The translations under genes and the position numbers were made by a program. The notes beneath the pieces are model-generated. The model saw only the letters and a program-made list of their open reading frames with translations. It was not told the origin of the DNA and did no database searches. Shown in pieces: positions 13,800-16,551 of a stretch of 16,551 bases of DNA. This DNA comes from an uncultured Lachnospiraceae bacterium (GTDB taxonomy: Bacteria; Bacillota; Clostridia; Lachnospirales; Lachnospiraceae): contig CAJTVL010000085.1 in NCBI GenBank assembly GCA_910579425.1, positions 1 through 16,551 on the forward strand, given 5' to 3'. How positions within the stretch are numbered: the stretch's first letter is position 1; every line of letters starts with the position of its first letter.

Positions 13800-14822
13800 C
13801 TACTCGAAGGCTACAATGTATTTCCCTTCCGCTCTCTTCTTCGGATCGGAGAGCACCTCCTCAAGCTCCTCCAGCCCGATCTGCTTACAGACCATACTCT
13901 CCACATCCAGACGCCCCGAATCGATGAGAGAAAGGGCCCGCTGCTGGGTACAGGGATTGATATAAGAGGCCTTAAGGGTGAGCTCCTTCCGGAAAATTTC
14001 AAAGGGCTTTACCGAAATGGCGGCGTCCGGTTTGGTAAGCCCGAACATCATCACAGTTCCCTTTTTTCCGGCCAGGCGGATGGCCTGCTCCATGGTGGAG
14101 GGAAGACCTGCGCACTCGATCACACAGCGGATCCAGGTCATCCCCTCCTGCCTTAGTCTTGCCTCCACATCCTCGTTCAAAGGATCGATGCATACGTCAG
14201 CCCCAAGGGCTTTTCCCATCTCTCGTTTCTTTTCTACCGGCTCTAAAAGAGCCACCTTCACTGCTCCGGCCAGCTTTGCAAGCTGCAGCATCAAAAGGCC
14301 GATCATGCCTCCCCCGATCACCACCACCTGATGCCCCGGCTCAATACCGCACAGGTCAATCCCGTGGAGGCAGCACGCCACAGGCTCTGTCATGGCTCCC
14401 TGGGCAAAGCTGGTATGCTCTCCCAGCTTATAGACCTGGCTCTGCCTGACCGCGCAGTACTCTGCAAAGCCTCCGTTTACCGTGGTTCCGTAGCCGATCA
14501 TATTCCGGCAGAAATGTACCTGTCCGTTTTTACAAAAATCACAAGCCCCGCAGGTGCAGTTGGGATCAATACATACCCGGTCGCCCTCCTTAAAGTCCGT
14601 CACCCGGCTTCCTGTTTTCACAATGACTCCGGCAAATTCATGCCCCAAAATCGTGGGCGGCGTCACCTCCGCCGCGCCCTTGTCGCCCTCATAAATATGG
14701 ACGTCGGTTCCGCAGATTCCGCAGGCCTTTACCTGAATTAACACTTCCTCCTCTCCTACCCCGGGGATTTCACCCTCCTGGACCCTCAAATCATGTTTTC
14801 CGTAAAAATACGCGCTTTTCAT
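13800..14822 (-). CDS. Zinc-dependent medium-chain alcohol/polyol dehydrogenase
   Basis: This 340-residue MDR-superfamily dehydrogenase should oxidise a secondary alcohol, polyol or threonine-like substrate with NAD. The catalytic zinc site shows CGTD (C37), GHE (H61-E62) and E146 in TEPVAC. The structural zinc site is complete: C91, C94, C97 and C105 in a CxxCxxCx7C pattern. The Rossmann fold has IGGGMIG (169-175, GxGxxG) and an acidic E194 at the end of the next strand, favouring NAD over NADP. It resembles the sorbitol/threonine/2,3-butanediol dehydrogenase group; the exact substrate is not readable. The start has GGAGGG upstream with a longish spacer (about 10-11 bases). It follows feoB by 18 bases and is probably cotranscribed, but a functional link to iron uptake is not evident. 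Confidence 0.93.
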   Translation of the reverse strand: MKSAYFYGKHDLRVQEGEIPGVGEEEVLIQVKACGICGTDVHIYEGDKGAAEVTPPTILGHEFAGVIVKTGSRVTDFKEGDRVCIDPNCTCGACDFCKNGQVHFCRNMIGYGTTVNGGFAEYCAVRQSQVYKLGEHTSFAQGAMTEPVACCLHGIDLCGIEPGHQVVVIGGGMIGLLMLQLAKLAGAVKVALLEPVEKKREMGKALGADVCIDPLNEDVEARLRQEGMTWIRCVIECAGLPSTMEQAIRLAGKKGTVMMFGLTKPDAAISVKPFEIFRKELTLKASYINPCTQQRALSLIDSGRLDVESMVCKQIGLEELEEVLSDPKKRAEGKYIVAFE

Positions 14823-14840
14823 TTGGCAGATGCCCTCCTT

Positions 14841-16551
14841 TTATAAAATAAATAAGCTTCCGATCTGAAATACCAAAGCTGACGCCGTCCATGCAAACAG
14901 AATCTGGAAAATGGCAAGCTTTACCATAAATGCCGTGGAACCGCTTTCCTTGCGTATGGTCGCCATGGCCGCCGCACAGGGCACATAAAGAAGCACAAAC
15001 AACATCATACAGTAGGCGTTTAAGGGGCCGAAGCCGGGATCGATACTCTTTAGATTTTCCACCACCATATCCATGCCGGAAGCCGCCTCTGAACTCCCTA
15101 CCCCAAAGAGGACGGAAAAGCTTGAGACTACTACCTCCTTTGCGGAAATCCCGGCAATCAATGAGACAATGATCTGCCACATACCAAGCCCCGCCGGACG
15201 CATCAGGGGCTCCAGCCATCTGCCCAGGATGGCGCCAAAGCTCTCCGAGGGGTCACTGATCATTCCCTGGGGGCCGAAATTCAGCACAGCCCAGATTAAG
15301 ATAGAGGCGATAAAAATCGTGGTTCCCGCTTTGGAGAGATAATCCTTTAATTTATTCCACACATAAATCCGGATCGTCCTCCCGTTGGGCTTTTTATACT
15401 CGGGAAGCTCGATTAGCAGACTGTCGCTTTCCGCCTCTCCCCGCCTTTGTTCCATGACATGTAGTACTCTTGCCACCAGAATAGCGCAGAGCATACCGAT
15501 CACATACATGGAAAAGGCGGCAATATGAGCGTATTTTCCAAAGAACATACCGGAAAAAAGCACATATACCGGGAGCCTTGCGGAACAGGACATAAAAGGG
15601 GTAATGATCATGGTCCTTCTCCTGTCCCTCTGGGTCTCTAAGGCACGGGAAGCCATAATCGCCGGAACCGTACACCCAAACCCCAGAACCATGGGCAGAA
15701 AAGCTTTCCCCGAGAGCCCCGCCTTTCCCATAATGCCGTCCATCACGTAGGCTACCCGGGACATATAGCCGCTGTCCTCCAAAACGGCCAGGGCGAGAAA
15801 CAAAATAGCAATATTGGGAATAAACGTAAGAATCCCTCCCACCCCTGCAATAATACCGTCCACGATCAGGGAGTTCAGCCAGTCTGCCGCATGAATTGCC
15901 GAAAGCAGACTATGGGCCTGTCCGGAAAAAACCTCCAGAAAATCTTCAAAATAACCCTTCAGCCAGTCCCCCACGGCAAAGGTCAGAAAAAACACAAGGG
16001 CCATGATGCACAAAAAAATCGGGACGCCCCACAGGGGATGGGTCAGCAGGGCGTCCGCCTGATCCGTACCGTCCTTGTTTTTTTTGCGGTAAAATAATGT
16101 CTCCCTGACAATTCCCTCTATAAAGGCATATTTTGCCTGTATAATCTCTTTTTCGTAGCTGCGGTCCACAATATGGCCGACCTCAATGGGATGATCCGTC
16201 TTCACGTCCTTATCCCCCTCTAAAAGCTTAATAGCATGCCACCTGGCAGAGGAATGGGTGGGATAGTTTGTCCGCATCATCCGGGTAAGCTCAGTCAGCT
16301 TTTCTTCTATCTCCTGGCTGTAATGAAATACATCCCCCTTGGAGCCCTCCTCATAGTGGTGGATTACGGCGTGGAGCAGAATATCCAGCCCCTTTCGTCT
16401 GGCAGCGGATACCGGAACCACCGGAATATCCCCCAAAAGCTCCGGAAGCCGGTGGAGGTCGATCTCCATCCCCCGCTCTTCCACCACATCCATCATATTC
16501 AAGGCGAGCACCACAGGCTTCCCAAGCTCCAAAAGCTGCAGGGTCAGGTAG
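14841..16551 (-). CDS. feoB: Ferrous iron transporter FeoB (partial, N-terminus missing)
   Basis: This is the C-terminal 569 residues of the Fe2+ transporter; the first G-domain motifs lie beyond position 16551. The reading frame is open to the window edge, starting YLTLQLLELGKPVVLALNMM. The G4 motif NMMD and G5 PVSAARRKG belong to the GTPase domain, followed by the helical GDI-like region. The membrane domain has two Gate regions: GFGCTVPAIMASR and PFMSCSARLPVY, each with the conserved cysteine thought to line the iron path. The segment GISAKEVVVSSFSVLFG is also characteristic. It ends at FIL in the membrane with no cytosolic tail. No feoA or feoC is seen downstream; feoA, if present, would lie upstream outside the window. 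Confidence 0.97.
   Translation of the reverse strand, partial: YLTLQLLELGKPVVLALNMMDVVEERGMEIDLHRLPELLGDIPVVPVSAARRKGLDILLHAVIHHYEEGSKGDVFHYSQEIEEKLTELTRMMRTNYPTHSSARWHAIKLLEGDKDVKTDHPIEVGHIVDRSYEKEIIQAKYAFIEGIVRETLFYRKKNKDGTDQADALLTHPLWGVPIFLCIMALVFFLTFAVGDWLKGYFEDFLEVFSGQAHSLLSAIHAADWLNSLIVDGIIAGVGGILTFIPNIAILFLALAVLEDSGYMSRVAYVMDGIMGKAGLSGKAFLPMVLGFGCTVPAIMASRALETQRDRRRTMIITPFMSCSARLPVYVLFSGMFFGKYAHIAAFSMYVIGMLCAILVARVLHVMEQRRGEAESDSLLIELPEYKKPNGRTIRIYVWNKLKDYLSKAGTTIFIASILIWAVLNFGPQGMISDPSESFGAILGRWLEPLMRPAGLGMWQIIVSLIAGISAKEVVVSSFSVLFGVGSSEAASGMDMVVENLKSIDPGFGPLNAYCMMLFVLLYVPCAAAMATIRKESGSTAFMVKLAIFQILFAWTASALVFQIGSLFIL

Noticed and set aside
187..16097. Many plus-strand open frames of 60-180 codons across the window.
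   Set aside because: All lie opposite well-supported minus-strand genes, have no recognisable domains and are codon shadows.

Overview
Every gene in this window lies on the minus strand, so transcription runs from position 16551 toward position 1. The gene set suggests a low-to-moderate GC anaerobic Firmicute, most likely a Clostridia/Lachnospiraceae-type gut bacterium. The reasons are a CIRCE-controlled groES-groEL operon, a Gram-positive-type long Rel plus a separate small alarmone synthetase, a GH25 muramidase with two SH3b domains, and strong AGGAGG ribosome binding sites. This taxonomic placement is inference; no rRNA or other marker gene is present.

Layout in the direction of transcription. 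(a) 16551-13009: the C-terminal three quarters of feoB (ferrous iron transporter), a zinc-dependent medium-chain dehydrogenase, and a small RelA/SpoT-domain GTP pyrophosphokinase with a hairpin-rich leader. (b) 13021-12397: a small AT-rich type II toxin-antitoxin module that has decayed. The Phd/YefM-like antitoxin has a stop at codon 10, and the RelE/ParE-like toxin has lost its middle. The promoter/operator and terminator are still present, and an 11-bp direct repeat flanks the module. (c) 12396-9701: a structured gene-less stretch, then a membrane-anchored GH25 lysozyme with two SH3b repeats, followed by a lysine/arginine-rich protein of unknown function. (d) 9704-8661: a single-gene unit for a GGDEF protein with degenerate catalytic motifs, with its own promoter and terminator. 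(e) 8543-6302: groES-groEL with promoter, perfect CIRCE operator and terminator. (f) 6258-2626: two translationally coupled ABC exporter half-transporters whose motif differences fit a heterodimer with one degenerate ATP site, ending at a strong terminator. (g) 2599-1: a promoter, the bifunctional (p)ppGpp synthetase/hydrolase rel, and the first 64 codons of an MBL-fold metallohydrolase that runs off the window.

Most of the window is ordinary core-genome material. The least ordinary parts are the eroded toxin-antitoxin module with its flanking repeat (about 12.4-13.0 kb), the catalytically doubtful GGDEF protein, the asymmetric ABC exporter, and the unexplained inverted repeats at about 12.25-12.38 kb and 13.72-13.77 kb. 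I did not find a convincing undescribed multi-gene system. CRISPR arrays, insertion sequences, rRNA and tRNA genes were looked for by eye and not seen.
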